The notes: generated by a model from the sequence alone, not told the origin. 64,000 nt of DNA from Streptomyces griseorubiginosus (GCF_001514195.1 NZ_KQ948752.1:1-64000); one strand, 5' to 3'. Positions 42,778-54,250 are shown, numbered from the stretch's first letter. Numbers and translations are program-made.

Positions 42778-43620
42778 TCAGTTCGCCGAGCGCCGGTCCC
42801 TGACCGCCCGCCAGCGCTCCACAAGGCGCCCGTAGGCCTCGCCCGCGGCCGCCCCGTCACCGAGCCTCAGCGCCTCGATGCCCTCGGCCACGTCGGCCGC
42901 CGAGTGGTCGTCCTCCAGCTCGCCCGGCGGCAGCACGTGCACCAGCCCGCCGTAGTCGAGCTCGACCAGCGAACGCGGGTGGAACTCCTCCAGCCAGCGC
43001 CCCACATCGATCAGGCCGTCGATGAGCGGCCCCTCGTCGACGCCGTCCTTCAGGGCCCGCAGCGCCCGCGCCACCCGCCGCCGGGCCTGCACCATGGGCG
43101 TGCGGTAGCGCAGCATCGGCGGGACCTCCCCGGACCCCTTGTCGAAGCGCCGCTCCTCGTCGCCCACCAGCACGAACCAGTGCAGCGGCACCTGCCAGGT
43201 CGCCGTACGGATCCACGGCCTGGCGTCCGGGTTCCGGGCCAGCCAGCGCTCGTAGTCCTGGGACGTCTGGTGGCGTACGACCGCGGGCAGCACGGCGTCC
43301 AGGACGGGGCCCGGCAGCTCCTCGCCGAGCTCCTCCATCGCCAGCCAGCCGCGCAGCCGGGTGCGCCAGGGGCACACGCACACCACGCCGTCCACGTCGA
43401 GCACGAACGCGTCACTGCTCTCGTGCACCGGCACGGGGACCGGCGGGGTGGGCAGCAGATCCGCCAGCGAGCGACGCAGTTCGTCCTGGTAGGACGGGCG
43501 CTCCTGGCGGCGGGCGTAGCGGGCCCAGTGGGTGCGCTCCGGCTCGGGGAAGGCGGCCAGTGGTTCGTACACGCGCAGATAGGTCGCGTACGGGACGATC
43601 ACCGAGGACACCTTGGGCAC
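42778..43620 (-). CDS. Conserved hypothetical protein
   Basis: About 280 residues starting at GTG 43620 behind GGGGGAGAG. The protein is soluble, rich in Trp/Arg/Glu (YLRVYEPLAAFPEPERTHW, then SSDAFVLDVDGVVCVCPWRTRL), and ends with a helical region. The DVDGVV phrase resembles the HAD first motif DxDxx, but the other HAD motifs are not clear, so I assign no enzyme activity. Streptomyces have a conserved hypothetical at this position between bldC and vdh (SCO4090-like, from memory). Confidence 0.75.
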   Translation of the reverse strand: MPKVSSVIVPYATYLRVYEPLAAFPEPERTHWARYARRQERPSYQDELRRSLADLLPTPPVPVPVHESSDAFVLDVDGVVCVCPWRTRLRGWLAMEELGEELPGPVLDAVLPAVVRHQTSQDYERWLARNPDARPWIRTATWQVPLHWFVLVGDEERRFDKGSGEVPPMLRYRTPMVQARRRVARALRALKDGVDEGPLIDGLIDVGRWLEEFHPRSLVELDYGGLVHVLPPGELEDDHSAADVAEGIEALRLGDGAAAGEAYGRLVERWRAVRDRRSAN

Positions 43621-43843
43621 GCCTGCTCTCTCCCCCGCCGCCTGCCGGGAAAACCTGCGAAACCCGCACACAAACGCGCGGGAAAACTATGCAAATCGTC
43701 GCACGCCCGCAAGTCACGGGAAGGTGATCCTGAGCACTGCACGGTCTCGGGGCGTCACACGCTCTAATCTCGTGCTCACAGGCCCCCGCCACCCGTACGG
43801 GAAGCCTGCACCGATCGCCGAGACTTACCCAGGAGTCACCACA

Positions 43844-44944
43844 GTGACCGACGTAAACGGCGCCGCTGCCGATGTGCTGCACACCCTGTTCCACTCGGAC
43901 CAGGGCGGCCACGAGCAGGTCGTGCTCTGCCAGGACCGCAGGAGCGGCCTCAAGGCCGTCATCGCCCTCCACTCCACCGCGCTGGGCCCCGCACTCGGCG
44001 GGACCCGCTTCTACCCGTACGCCACCGAGGCGGAGGCCGTCGCCGACGCCCTGAACCTCGCGCGCGGGATGTCGTACAAGAACGCCATGGCCGGACTCGA
44101 CCACGGCGGTGGCAAGGCCGTGATCATCGGGGACCCGGAGCGCGACAAGAGCGAGGAACTGCTCCTCGCCTACGGCCGCTTCGTCGCCTCCCTCGGCGGC
44201 CGGTACGTCACCGCCTGCGACGTCGGCACCTATGTCGCCGACATGGACGTCGTCGCGCGGGAGTGCCGCTGGACGACCGGCCGCTCCCCCGAGAACGGCG
44301 GCGCCGGCGACTCCTCCGTCCTGACCGCCTTCGGCGTCTACCAGGGCATGCGGGCCAGCGCCGCGCACCTGTGGGGCGACCCGTCCCTGCGCGGGCGCAA
44401 GGTCGGCATCGCCGGCGTCGGCAAGGTGGGGCACCACCTGGTCGCGCACCTGCGCGACGAGGGCGCCGAGGTCGTGATCACGGACGTCCGCGAGGAGGCC
44501 GTGGGGCGGATCCTCGCCGCCCATCCGACGGGCGTGACGGCCGTCGCCGACACCGCGACCCTGATCCGCGCCGAGGGCCTCGACATCTACGCCCCCTGCG
44601 CGCTCGGCGGTGCCCTGAACGACGACACCGTGCCGGCGCTGACCGCGCGGATCGTCTGCGGCGCCGCCAACAACCAGCTCGCGCACCCGGGCGTCGAGAA
44701 GGACCTCGCCGACCGCGGGATCCTCTACGCGCCGGACTACGTGGTGAACGCCGGCGGGGTCATCCAGGTCGCCGACGAACTGCACGGGTTCGACTTCGAG
44801 CGGTGCAAGGCCAAGGCGGCGAAGATCTACGACACCACGCTCGCCATCTTCGCACGTGCGAAGGAAGACGGGATTCCGCCGGCCGCCGCGGCCGACCGGA
44901 TCGCCGAGCAGCGGATGCACGAGGCGGCCCTGACGCGGTCGTGA
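43844..44944 (+). CDS. vdh: Valine dehydrogenase (Glu/Leu/Phe/Val dehydrogenase family)
   Basis: About 366 residues, the size of Streptomyces Vdh. The catalytic lysine region is MSYKNAMAGLDHGGGKAVI, and the NAD-binding Rossmann motif IAGVGKVGHHLV follows. It oxidatively deaminates branched-chain amino acids to 2-oxo acids with NAD, feeding acyl-CoA precursors for fatty acids and polyketides. The GTG at 43844 follows AGGAG. The gene is divergent from the preceding hypothetical gene. A 26-bp perfect palindrome begins two bases after its stop codon. Confidence 0.96.
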   Translation: MTDVNGAAADVLHTLFHSDQGGHEQVVLCQDRRSGLKAVIALHSTALGPALGGTRFYPYATEAEAVADALNLARGMSYKNAMAGLDHGGGKAVIIGDPERDKSEELLLAYGRFVASLGGRYVTACDVGTYVADMDVVARECRWTTGRSPENGGAGDSSVLTAFGVYQGMRASAAHLWGDPSLRGRKVGIAGVGKVGHHLVAHLRDEGAEVVITDVREEAVGRILAAHPTGVTAVADTATLIRAEGLDIYAPCALGGALNDDTVPALTARIVCGAANNQLAHPGVEKDLADRGILYAPDYVVNAGGVIQVADELHGFDFERCKAKAAKIYDTTLAIFARAKEDGIPPAAAADRIAEQRMHEAALTRS

Positions 44945-45262
44945 ACGGTTCATGACCGCGGTCATGAACCGGGCCCGCTGACGTTTGACCGGTACCCGTC
45001 GGCGCACACTTAGAGAGAACTCTCACGTTCGTCGGCGGGTCGGCCGCGAAGAAGTGGTTAAAATCGCGGTTGACCAGCGGGGACGGGGCTCCCCGCGGGT
45101 GCCGGTGCCGGGCCCGTGCTGCGGGCGACGTACCGTATGGGCGTGGGCTCAGGTACCGTGGAAGCCCTACGGACCGGACTCTCTGTGGAGAGTCCGTTCC
45201 AGATCATGAACGCGTGTCAAGACTCTGGGGCCACCGAGCCCCGTATCCGAGGGGGTCGAGCC
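44945..45262. promoter_or_regulatory. Region between vdh and DUF3073 gene
   Basis: This 318-bp gap contains a 26-bp palindrome at 44946-44971, a lower-GC stretch at about 45000-45070 that probably holds the DUF3073 promoter, and a 9-bp-arm hairpin at 45175-45196 (CGGACTCTC, loop TGTG, GAGAGTCCG) in the DUF3073 leader. No gene is supported here. Confidence 0.5.
44946..44971. repeat. 26-bp perfect palindrome after vdh
   Basis: CGGTTCATGACC and its exact inverse around a GCGC-type centre make one uninterrupted 26-bp palindrome two bases past the vdh stop codon. It has no loop, so a protein-binding role is as likely as termination. Confidence 0.75.
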
Positions 45263-45517
45263 ATGGGGCGCGGCCGGGCAAAGGCCAAGCAGACGAAGGT
45301 CGCCCGCCAGCTGAAGTACAGCAGCGGCGGGACTGATCTGTCGCGTCTGGCCAATGAGCTGGGCGCTTCGACTTCGAGCCAGCCGCCGAATGGCGAGCCG
45401 TTCGAGGACGACGACGACGAAGACGACCCGTACGCCCAGTACGCGGATCTCTACAACGACGACGAGGACGAGGACGACGAATCCGGTCCCACGTCTCAAC
45501 ACCGCCGCGGCGCTTGA
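45263..45517 (+). CDS. DUF3073 family protein
   Basis: The 84-residue protein begins MGRGRAKAKQTKVARQLKYSS, the hallmark of the actinobacterial DUF3073 family, and ends in a long acidic tract (DDDDEDD, NDDEDEDDE). A basic N-terminus and acidic tail suggest a nucleic-acid or ribosome-associated role, but the function is unknown. The ATG at 45263 follows GAGGGGG. The leader carries a stem-loop at 45175-45196. Confidence 0.93.
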   Translation: MGRGRAKAKQTKVARQLKYSSGGTDLSRLANELGASTSSQPPNGEPFEDDDDEDDPYAQYADLYNDDEDEDDESGPTSQHRRGA

Positions 45518-45534
45518 CGCTCTAGCTGTGCTTG

Positions 45535-45569
45535 ACCCGGTCCGAGTGGTCCACACCACCGGACCGGGT
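45535..45569. terminator. Bidirectional terminator between DUF3073 and purM genes
   Basis: The stem ACCCGGTCC pairs with GGACCGGGT, with inner TGGT/ACCA pairing; TTTT follows on the plus strand. It lies 18 bp past the DUF3073 stop and 14 bp before the purM stop. Confidence 0.85.
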
Positions 45570-45582
45570 TTTGCGCTGCCTG

Positions 45583-46650
45583 TCAGGCGCTGTAGTCACC
45601 CACCAGCTCCGCGCCGGTCGCCTTGTCGCCCCGGTCGGTGATCTCACCTGCGATCCAGGACTCGACCCCGCGGTCGGCCAGGGTGGCCAGCGCCACGTCC
45701 GCCGACTCCTCGGGGACGATCGCGATCATGCCGACGCCCATGTTCAGGGTCTTCTCCAGCTCCAGGCGCTCGACCTGACCCGTCCTGCCGACCAGGTCGA
45801 AGATCGGGTCCGGGGTCCAGGTGGTGCGGTCGACGATCGCGTGCAGGTCGTCGGGGATCACCCGGGCCAGGTTGGCGGCGAGGCCACCACCGGTGACGTG
45901 CGAGAAGGCGTGCACCTCGGCCGTGCTGATCAGGGCCAGACAGTCCAGGGAGTAGATCTTGGTCGGCTCCAGGAGCTCCTCGCCGAGGGTGCGGCCCAGC
46001 TCGTCGATCCGGGCGTCCAGGGCGAGGCCCGCCTCGTTCAGGAGCACATGCCGGACAAGCGAGTACCCGTTCGAGTGAAGACCGGAGGCCGCCATGGCGA
46101 TCACCGCGTCACCCTTACGGATGCGATCCGCGCCGAGCAGCCGGTCGGCCTCCACGACGCCCGTACCGGCGCCGGCGACGTCGAAGTCGTCCGGGCCCAG
46201 CAGTCCGGGGTGTTCGGCCGTCTCGCCGCCCACCAGGGCGCAGCCGGCGAGCACACAGCCCTCGGCGATGCCCTTGACGATCGCGGCGACCCGCTCGGGG
46301 TGGACCTTGCCGACGCAGATGTAGTCGGTCATGAACAGCGGCTCGGCCCCGCACACCACGATGTCGTCCATGACCATCGCGACCAGGTCGTGGCCGATGG
46401 TGTCGTAGACGCCCAGCTGGCGCGCGATGTCGACCTTGGTGCCCACGCCGTCGGTGGCGGAGGCGAGCAGGGGGCGCTCGTAGCGCTTGAGGGCGGAGGC
46501 GTCGAAGAGTCCGGCGAAACCGCCGAGGCCGCCGAGGACCTCGGGGCGCTGGGTCTTCTTCACCCACTCCTTCATCAGTTCTACGGCGCGGTCGCCCGCC
46601 TCGATGTCGACGCCCGCGGCTGCGTAGCTGGCACCAGTTGTCTCAGACAT
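45583..46650 (-). CDS. purM: Phosphoribosylformylglycinamidine cyclo-ligase
   Basis: The 355-residue AIR synthetase starts MSETTGASYAAAGVDIEAGD and carries the ATP-binding and substrate motifs LLASATDGVGTK, ALVGGETAEHPGL and HVTGGGLAANL. It closes FGAM to aminoimidazole ribotide in purine synthesis. It is probably cotranscribed with purF, whose stop lies 45 bp upstream. Confidence 0.97.
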   Translation of the reverse strand: MSETTGASYAAAGVDIEAGDRAVELMKEWVKKTQRPEVLGGLGGFAGLFDASALKRYERPLLASATDGVGTKVDIARQLGVYDTIGHDLVAMVMDDIVVCGAEPLFMTDYICVGKVHPERVAAIVKGIAEGCVLAGCALVGGETAEHPGLLGPDDFDVAGAGTGVVEADRLLGADRIRKGDAVIAMAASGLHSNGYSLVRHVLLNEAGLALDARIDELGRTLGEELLEPTKIYSLDCLALISTAEVHAFSHVTGGGLAANLARVIPDDLHAIVDRTTWTPDPIFDLVGRTGQVERLELEKTLNMGVGMIAIVPEESADVALATLADRGVESWIAGEITDRGDKATGAELVGDYSA

Positions 46651-46695
46651 GGCTAGTGAGAACCTTCGTGTCGTACTGCAGGTGGGACGGGCTGC

Positions 46696-48225
46696 CTACG
46701 GGCGACGGATCGCGTCGGCCGCGGCCGTGGCGGCGGGCCCTGCGGCCAGCTCGGTCTCCAGGAGCTGCTTGCCGAGCAGCTCGGGGTCCGGAAGCTCCAT
46801 CGGGTACTCGCCGTCGAAGCAGGCGCGGCAGAGGTTCGGCTTGGCGATGGTGGTCGCCTCGATCATGCCGTCGATGGAGATGTAGGCGAGGGAGTCGGCG
46901 CCCAGGCTGGTGCCGATCTCGTCGATCGTCATGCCGTTGGCGATGAGCTCGGCGCGGGTGGCGAAGTCGATGCCGAAGAAGCAGGGCCACTTCACGGGCG
47001 GCGAGGAGATCCGGATGTGGACCTCGGCGGCGCCCGCCTCGCGGAGCATGCGGACCAGGGCGCGCTGGGTGTTGCCGCGCACGATCGAGTCGTCGACGAC
47101 GACCAGCCGCTTGCCCTTGATGACTTCCTTGAGCGGGTTCAGCTTCAGGCGGATGCCGAGCTGGCGAATGGTCTGCGAGGGCTGGATGAACGTACGGCCG
47201 ACATAGGCGTTCTTCACCAGGCCGGCACCGAAGGGGATGCCGGAGGCCTCCGCGTAGCCGATCGCGGCCGGGGTGCCCGACTCCGGGGTCGCTATGACCA
47301 GATCGGCCTCGACGGGCGCTTCCTTGGCGAGCTTGCGGCCCATCTCCACACGGGAGAGGTACACGTTCCGGCCGGCGATGTCGGTGTCGGGGCGCGCCAG
47401 ATAGACGTACTCGAAGACACAGCCCTTGGGCTTCGCTTCCGCGAATCGGGAGGTGCGCAGACCGTTCTCGTCGATGGCGACGAACTCGCCCGGCTCGATC
47501 TCGCGGACGTAGCTGGCGCCGCAGATGTCGAGGGCGGCGGACTCGGAGGCGACGACCCAGCCGCGCTCCAGCCGGCCGAGGACCAGCGGGCGGATGCCCT
47601 GCGGGTCGCGGGCGGCGTAGAGGGTGTGTTCGTCCATGAAGACGAGCGAGAACGCGCCCCGCACCTTCGGGAGGACCGAGTGGGCCGCCTCCTCGATGGT
47701 CAGCGGCTTGCCGTCCTCGTCCTCCTGCGCGGCGAGCAGGGCCGTGAGGAGGTCGGTGTCGTTGGTGGCCGCGACGCGCGGGGTGCGGCCGCCCTCCTTC
47801 TTCGGGAGGTCGGCGACCATCTCGGCGAGCTGCGCCGTGTTGACCAGGTTGCCGTTGTGGCCGAGCGCGATCGAACCGTGCGCGGTGGCGCGGAACGTCG
47901 GCTGGGCGTTCTCCCACACGGAGGCGCCGGTGGTCGAGTAGCGGGCGTGACCGACCGCGATGTGACCCTGGAGCGAACCGAGCGAGGTCTCGTCGAAGAC
48001 CTGGGACACCAGGCCCATGTCCTTGAAGACGAGGATCTGGGAGCCGTTGCTGACCGCGATACCCGCGGATTCCTGGCCCCGATGCTGGAGGGCGTAGAGC
48101 CCGAAGTAAGTGAGCTTGGCGACCTCTTCACCGGGAGCCCAGACCCCGAAGACGCCGCAAGCGTCCTGGGGGCCCTTCTCGCCGGGGAGCAGATCATGAC
48201 TGAGTCGACCGTCACCACGTGGCAC
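46696..48225 (-). CDS. purF: Amidophosphoribosyltransferase
   Basis: The 509-residue protein catalyses the first committed step of purine synthesis (PRPP to phosphoribosylamine). A 22-residue propeptide precedes Cys23 in DACGVFGVW, the Ntn nucleophile of the glutaminase domain. The C-terminal phosphoribosyltransferase domain has the PRPP-loop VVVDDSIVRG. Cys ligands CFFGID and CRACFDGEYPM fit the iron-sulfur-type PurF group. Start GTG at 48225 is the usual call. It is upstream of purM in the same direction. Confidence 0.96.
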   Translation of the reverse strand: MPRGDGRLSHDLLPGEKGPQDACGVFGVWAPGEEVAKLTYFGLYALQHRGQESAGIAVSNGSQILVFKDMGLVSQVFDETSLGSLQGHIAVGHARYSTTGASVWENAQPTFRATAHGSIALGHNGNLVNTAQLAEMVADLPKKEGGRTPRVAATNDTDLLTALLAAQEDEDGKPLTIEEAAHSVLPKVRGAFSLVFMDEHTLYAARDPQGIRPLVLGRLERGWVVASESAALDICGASYVREIEPGEFVAIDENGLRTSRFAEAKPKGCVFEYVYLARPDTDIAGRNVYLSRVEMGRKLAKEAPVEADLVIATPESGTPAAIGYAEASGIPFGAGLVKNAYVGRTFIQPSQTIRQLGIRLKLNPLKEVIKGKRLVVVDDSIVRGNTQRALVRMLREAGAAEVHIRISSPPVKWPCFFGIDFATRAELIANGMTIDEIGTSLGADSLAYISIDGMIEATTIAKPNLCRACFDGEYPMELPDPELLGKQLLETELAAGPAATAAADAIRRP

Positions 48226-48282
48226 GGCTCCGAGTGTAGGCGAGATCGACCACTGGTCCGAATTCGTGGAGAGTGGGCTTTC

Positions 48283-49107
48283 TTACTCCGCGCGGGCCGT
48301 AACGCTCCCACCGGACGGGTTCGTGATCTTCAGAGAATGCCGTTCCTGCTGGTAGGACACCGTGCCGGAGAGGATCCCGGTGAGTTCACGCTCGGCCTTC
48401 ATCACCGGGCCCGAACACATCATGCGCGTGGTCGCGAGGGGCCCGAAGTCGATGGTGCCGTCCTTGACGACGGCTTTGCCGTGGAAGGTGTTGCAGCCGA
48501 GACTGCCGGTGACGGTGTCGTCCTTGGTGAGGGTGAGGTGGGCGTTCTCGCCCAGGGACCAGCGGGTGCCCTTGAGGGCCGGGGGCTTCTTCTCGCGGAA
48601 GGTGATGCTGTCGCCGCTGGGGGTGGTCAGGGTCAGGGTGCTGACGCCGTTCCGTGCCGTGACCTTGGCCTTGTGGGTGCCCTGGAAGACCTCGACGAAC
48701 TTGGCCTCGAACGTGCCGAGCGGGTCGGGGCAGCCGATCAGCGTCTGGATCAGGTCGGTGATCCGCACGGTGTCGCCGACGATCTCGGCGTCGGCACCGA
48801 TGCTGTTGCAGCCGACCGAGCCGCCGGAACGGCCGCCGTCCTCATGGGAGGCACCGGGGTCGGACTTGAAGACGATGCGGGCCTCCCGGACGGTCTTGGC
48901 GTCCTTCGGCAGGACATAGTCCTTGCCCTTCACCGTCACCTTCTGCGGCAACCAGTCGACGTCCGCGACACCGGCCGGCCGGGACGCCTTCCCGCGGTCG
49001 GTGACCCCGTCGCTCCCGGCGCCGGACTGCGTGCCGCACGCGGCCGTCAGCAGGGTGGTGCCGACGGCGGCCAGGGCGGCGCATTTCACACGTGTCGTCC
49101 GCTTCAT
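48283..49107 (-). CDS. META-domain lipoprotein
   Basis: About 274 residues with a lipoprotein signal (VKCAALAAVGTTLLTAACG) and two META-like repeats (GSVGCNSIGADAEIVGD and GSLGCNTFHGKAVV) ending in cysteine-paired segments. META proteins resemble HslJ and are envelope proteins of unknown activity, sometimes linked to stress resistance. The ATG at 49107 is favoured; one upstream start adds five residues. It is codirectional with the pur genes. Confidence 0.85.
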   Translation of the reverse strand: MKRTTRVKCAALAAVGTTLLTAACGTQSGAGSDGVTDRGKASRPAGVADVDWLPQKVTVKGKDYVLPKDAKTVREARIVFKSDPGASHEDGGRSGGSVGCNSIGADAEIVGDTVRITDLIQTLIGCPDPLGTFEAKFVEVFQGTHKAKVTARNGVSTLTLTTPSGDSITFREKKPPALKGTRWSLGENAHLTLTKDDTVTGSLGCNTFHGKAVVKDGTIDFGPLATTRMMCSGPVMKAERELTGILSGTVSYQQERHSLKITNPSGGSVTARAE

Positions 49108-49158
49108 GCCTCTTGGACGCACGAGCCCCGCGAAGGGTTCGGTCCCCCACCTGTCGAA

Positions 49159-49956
49159 TCAGGCCATCAACGGCAGCAGTCCGCCCAGGTCCGCCCGCTC
49201 CCCGCTCGCACTGACCTTGGCCTCCGCGATCGCCTCCTGCCAGGTGAGCCGTCCGGTGGCCAGCCGGAGCCAGGTCAGCGGGTCGGTCTCGACCACGTTC
49301 GGCGGGGTGCCCCGGGTGTGCCTCGGCCCCTCGACGCACTGCACGACGGCGTACGGCGGCACCCGCACCTCGGTCGAACCGCCGGGCGCCTTCACGGCGA
49401 GGGCGTCGGCGAGAAGCCGGGTGCAGGCGGCCAGGGCCTGGCGGTCGTACGGGATGTCCAGGCCGGGCACGGCGGCGTTCAGGTCGTCGGTGTGGACGAC
49501 GAGTTCGACGGTCCGGGTGACCAGGTAGTCGGCGAGGGGCAGCGCGCCGACGTTGGTCTCCAGGAGCCGGCTGCCGGGGTGCGTGTCCAGCAGCTCGGTC
49601 AGGGTCCGCTCGACGTCGCCGAGGTGGGCGTCGAGGTCGGGGTGCCGTTCGGCGACGCCCCGGGTGAAGTCGTCGATGGCCGCGGAACTGGCGGAGGTGA
49701 CGAAGGGCCAGTCGAGGAGCGTGGCGTCCTGCCGCGGGGGCGCGGGCCGCTCAAGGCTGCGGTGCACGGCCGTGACCGCCATCCCGATGTGCGCGACCAG
49801 TTCCCGTACGGTCCACTCGCCCAGCCGCGTGGGGAGCGCCAGTTGCTCGGGGGTCAGGGTGCGTACGGCCGCCCGTACGTGTCCGAGCTGGGCCTCCACC
49901 GCCTTGCGGATCTTGACGGGGTCGTAGGTGCGGGCGCGCTTCCTGGCCGTGGGCAT
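49159..49956 (-). CDS. Maleylpyruvate isomerase-fold / sterol-carrier-family protein
   Basis: About 265 residues. The N-terminal DinB-like helical domain has LPTRLGEWTVRELVAHIGM, typical of the mycothiol-dependent maleylpyruvate isomerase N-terminal family, and a C-terminal SCP2-like region includes WLRLATGRLTWQEA. It may use mycothiol. The ATG at 49956 starts MPTARKRARTYDPVKIRKAV. Substrate unknown. Confidence 0.83.
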   Translation of the reverse strand: MPTARKRARTYDPVKIRKAVEAQLGHVRAAVRTLTPEQLALPTRLGEWTVRELVAHIGMAVTAVHRSLERPAPPRQDATLLDWPFVTSASSAAIDDFTRGVAERHPDLDAHLGDVERTLTELLDTHPGSRLLETNVGALPLADYLVTRTVELVVHTDDLNAAVPGLDIPYDRQALAACTRLLADALAVKAPGGSTEVRVPPYAVVQCVEGPRHTRGTPPNVVETDPLTWLRLATGRLTWQEAIAEAKVSASGERADLGGLLPLMA

Positions 49957-50034
49957 GACGGAGAGCCTAGTCCTGGCGGACGGCGGCGGGGGAGGGTGAT
50001 CGTCGCGACGGACGTCAGCCGGTCCCGGCATGGC

Positions 50035-50071
50035 GAAGGCCCCGCCCGTCGGGGTGACGGGCGGGGCCTTC
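50035..50071 (-). terminator. Terminator of purS-purQ-purL operon
   Basis: A perfect 16-bp stem (GAAGGCCCCGCCCGTC and its complement) encloses GGGGT. It lies 20 bp past the purL stop codon. Confidence 0.9.
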
Positions 50072-50090
50072 CGGGTCGTACGACTGCCGA

Positions 50091-52345
<2,255 letters not shown>

Positions 52346-52349
<4 letters not shown>

Positions 52350-53026
52350 GCGTTGACCAGCTTCTTGAGGATCGAGGTGAAGAAGGGGAGACCGTCGGTG
52401 CGGCCCGTCCCGATCAGCGGCTCGGTGGCGTGCTCGGGGTGCGGCATGAGGCCTACGACGTTCCCGGCCTCGTTGGTGATGCCGGCGATGTCACGGAGCG
52501 AGCCGTTGGGGTTGAAGTCCAGGTAGCGGAAGACGACCCGCCCCTCGGCCTCCAGCTTGTCCAGCGTGTACTCGTCGGCGACGTACCGGCCGTCCATGTT
52601 CTTCAGCGGGATGTGGATCTCCTGGCCGGACGCGTAGTCGACGGTCCAGGCGGTGTCCGCGTTCTCCACCCGCAGCTTCTGGTCGCGGCAGATGAAGTGG
52701 AGGTGGTCGTTGCCGAGCATCCCACCGGGGAGCAGGTGGGCCTCGGTGAGGATCTGGAAGCCGTTGCAGATGCCGAGGACCGGGAGGCCGGCCTTCGCCT
52801 GCTCGATGACCGTCTCCATCACGGGCGAGAAGCGGGAGATGGCGCCGGCCCGCAGATAGTCGCCGTAGGAGAATCCACCGGGGAGCACGACCGCGTCGAC
52901 CTGGTGGAGGTCCTTGTCCTTGTGCCACAGGGCGACCGGTTCGGCACCCGCGAGACGGATCGCGCGCTGGGTGTCCCGGTCGTCGAGGCTGCCGGGGAAA
53001 GTGACGACGCCAATACGAGCGGTCAC
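52346..53026 (-). CDS. purQ: FGAM synthase glutaminase subunit
   Basis: The 226-residue class I amidotransferase has VVLPGGFSYGDYLRAGAI, the nucleophile elbow GICNGFQIL and the catalytic HPEHATEP. It supplies ammonia to PurL. Its ends overlap purL and purS by 4 bp each. Confidence 0.98.
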
Positions 53027-53286
53027 TTCACGGCCTCCGCGACTTCCTCGATCTTCACGGTGAAGTCCTCGATCACGGTGTTGGCGAGGAAGGATTCCGC
53101 AAGATCATGGATGCGGGCCAGCGCGGCCTCGTCGACCGGACCCTCAACTTCCAGTTCGAATCGCTTTCCCTGACGTACGTCGGAGATGCCGTCGAAACCC
53201 AGTCGCGGCAGTGCGCGCTGGACCGCCTGGCCCTGGGGGTCGAGGATCTCCGGCTTGAGCATGACGTCGACTACGACGCGTGCCAC
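53023..53286 (-). CDS. purS: FGAM synthase subunit PurS
   Basis: About 87 residues. MARVVVDVMLKPEILDPQGQ and FELEVEGPVD identify PurS, which bridges PurQ and PurL. I start at the GTG at 53286 because GGGAG lies 5 bp upstream; the GTG at 53292 adds two residues. Confidence 0.97.
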   Translation of the reverse strand: MARVVVDVMLKPEILDPQGQAVQRALPRLGFDGISDVRQGKRFELEVEGPVDEAALARIHDLAESFLANTVIEDFTVKIEEVAEAVK

Positions 53287-53292
53287 TGGCAC

Positions 53293-53555
53293 TCCCGGTG
53301 GTGTGGTGCTGAGCAGGTTCCTTCAGACTACCCGCACAAAATTTCTACGCGCGTTGAGTTGTAGGAATCTACGTGACGGCCATCACGGGCCGCCTGCCGC
53401 TCGAGCGTTCACGAAAATTTCCGGGAAAGATCTCAGATCGACACCCGATACCTATTGCGCTCGGACACGCGGAAGGATTTAGTCGAGCTTCACAATGCAT
53501 TGTCTGGCACGGTACAAATGAATTGATGACGTGCCGTACGAAGGGACCGATATTC
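53293..53555. promoter_or_regulatory. AT-rich divergent region of purS and lsrL
   Basis: This 263-bp divergent gap is much less GC-rich than its neighbourhood, with CACAAAATTTCT and TTCACGAAAATTTCC segments. It is a plausible binding site for Lsr2-family proteins, which prefer AT-rich DNA, and should carry both promoters. Confidence 0.5.
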
Positions 53556-53873
53556 GTGGCGCAGAAGGTCGTGGTCACTCTCTTTGACGACATCGACGGC
53601 TCGGAAGCGGCGGAAACGATCGCCTTCGGACTCGACGGCAAGTCGTACGAGATCGACCTGAATCAAACCAATGCCAAGAAACTGCGTGAGGCACTCGAGC
53701 CCTACGTGGAGGCCGGCCGCAAGCGGTCCAGGTCGGGCAAGGCGTACAAGCAGACCGAGGTCGCTCCCGATCCGGCGGCGGTCCGGGCCTGGGCCCAGGC
53801 CAACAAGATGGACGTCCCCGCCCGCGGACGCATCCCCAAGAAGGTCTACGAGGCGTTCGCCGAGGCGCAGTAG
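53556..53873 (+). CDS. lsrL: Lsr2-family nucleoid protein (LsrL position)
   Basis: About 105 residues. The N-terminal dimerisation domain has VVVTLFDDIDGSEAAETIAF and the C-terminal AT-hook-like domain ends with VPARGRIPKKVYEAFAEAQ. Lsr2 proteins bind AT-rich DNA and silence foreign or specialised-metabolism genes. Its place beside purS corresponds, as I recall, to S. coelicolor LsrL (SCO4076) rather than the main Lsr2. The GTG at 53556 is preceded by AAGGGA. Confidence 0.93.
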   Translation: MAQKVVVTLFDDIDGSEAAETIAFGLDGKSYEIDLNQTNAKKLREALEPYVEAGRKRSRSGKAYKQTEVAPDPAAVRAWAQANKMDVPARGRIPKKVYEAFAEAQ

Positions 53874-53997
53874 CTCCCGGTCGACGCCGGGTCACCCGCC
53901 CCTCGGGACAACCGACTTGCGTTGCACCCCACCTGGTCAGCTAGAGTCTGGAGCACGCCGAGGGGCGAGGCCGAAAGGCCCAGCTCACGGAGTACAT

Positions 53998-54069
53998 GCG
54001 GGTGTAGTTCAGTAGTAGAACATCCTCCTTCCAGGAGGAAGGCGCAGTGTGCAATTCCTGTCACCCGCT
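53998..54069 (+). tRNA. tRNA-Gly (TCC)
   Basis: This is a 72-nt cloverleaf with the anticodon loop CTTCCAG, an acceptor stem GCGGGTG paired with CACCCGC and T73, the usual glycine discriminator. Confidence 0.94.
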
Positions 54070-54166
54070 CTGCACCACCGGTCCCGGTCCCTGGGGGCAC
54101 CCCCTCTGGGGGAGGATCAGGTAGGATGGTGCTCGCGCCGATCGGTGAGAGCCGGTCGGAGGCAAT

Positions 54167-54239
54167 GCGAACGTAGCTCAGTTGGTAGAGCGCAACCTTG
54201 CCAAGGTTGAGGTCGCGAGTTCGAACCTCGTCGTTCGCT
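54167..54239 (+). tRNA. tRNA-Gly (GCC), copy 1
   Basis: This is a 73-nt cloverleaf with the anticodon loop TTGCCAA, an acceptor stem GCGAACG paired with CGTTCGC, and T73. It is identical to 58203-58275. Confidence 0.95.
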
Positions 54240-54250
54240 CTTGAGTGAAG

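Noticed and set aside
42778..43620. HAD-family phosphatase call
   Set aside because: Only a DVDGVV motif fits; the remaining HAD motifs are not evident, so I kept it as hypothetical.
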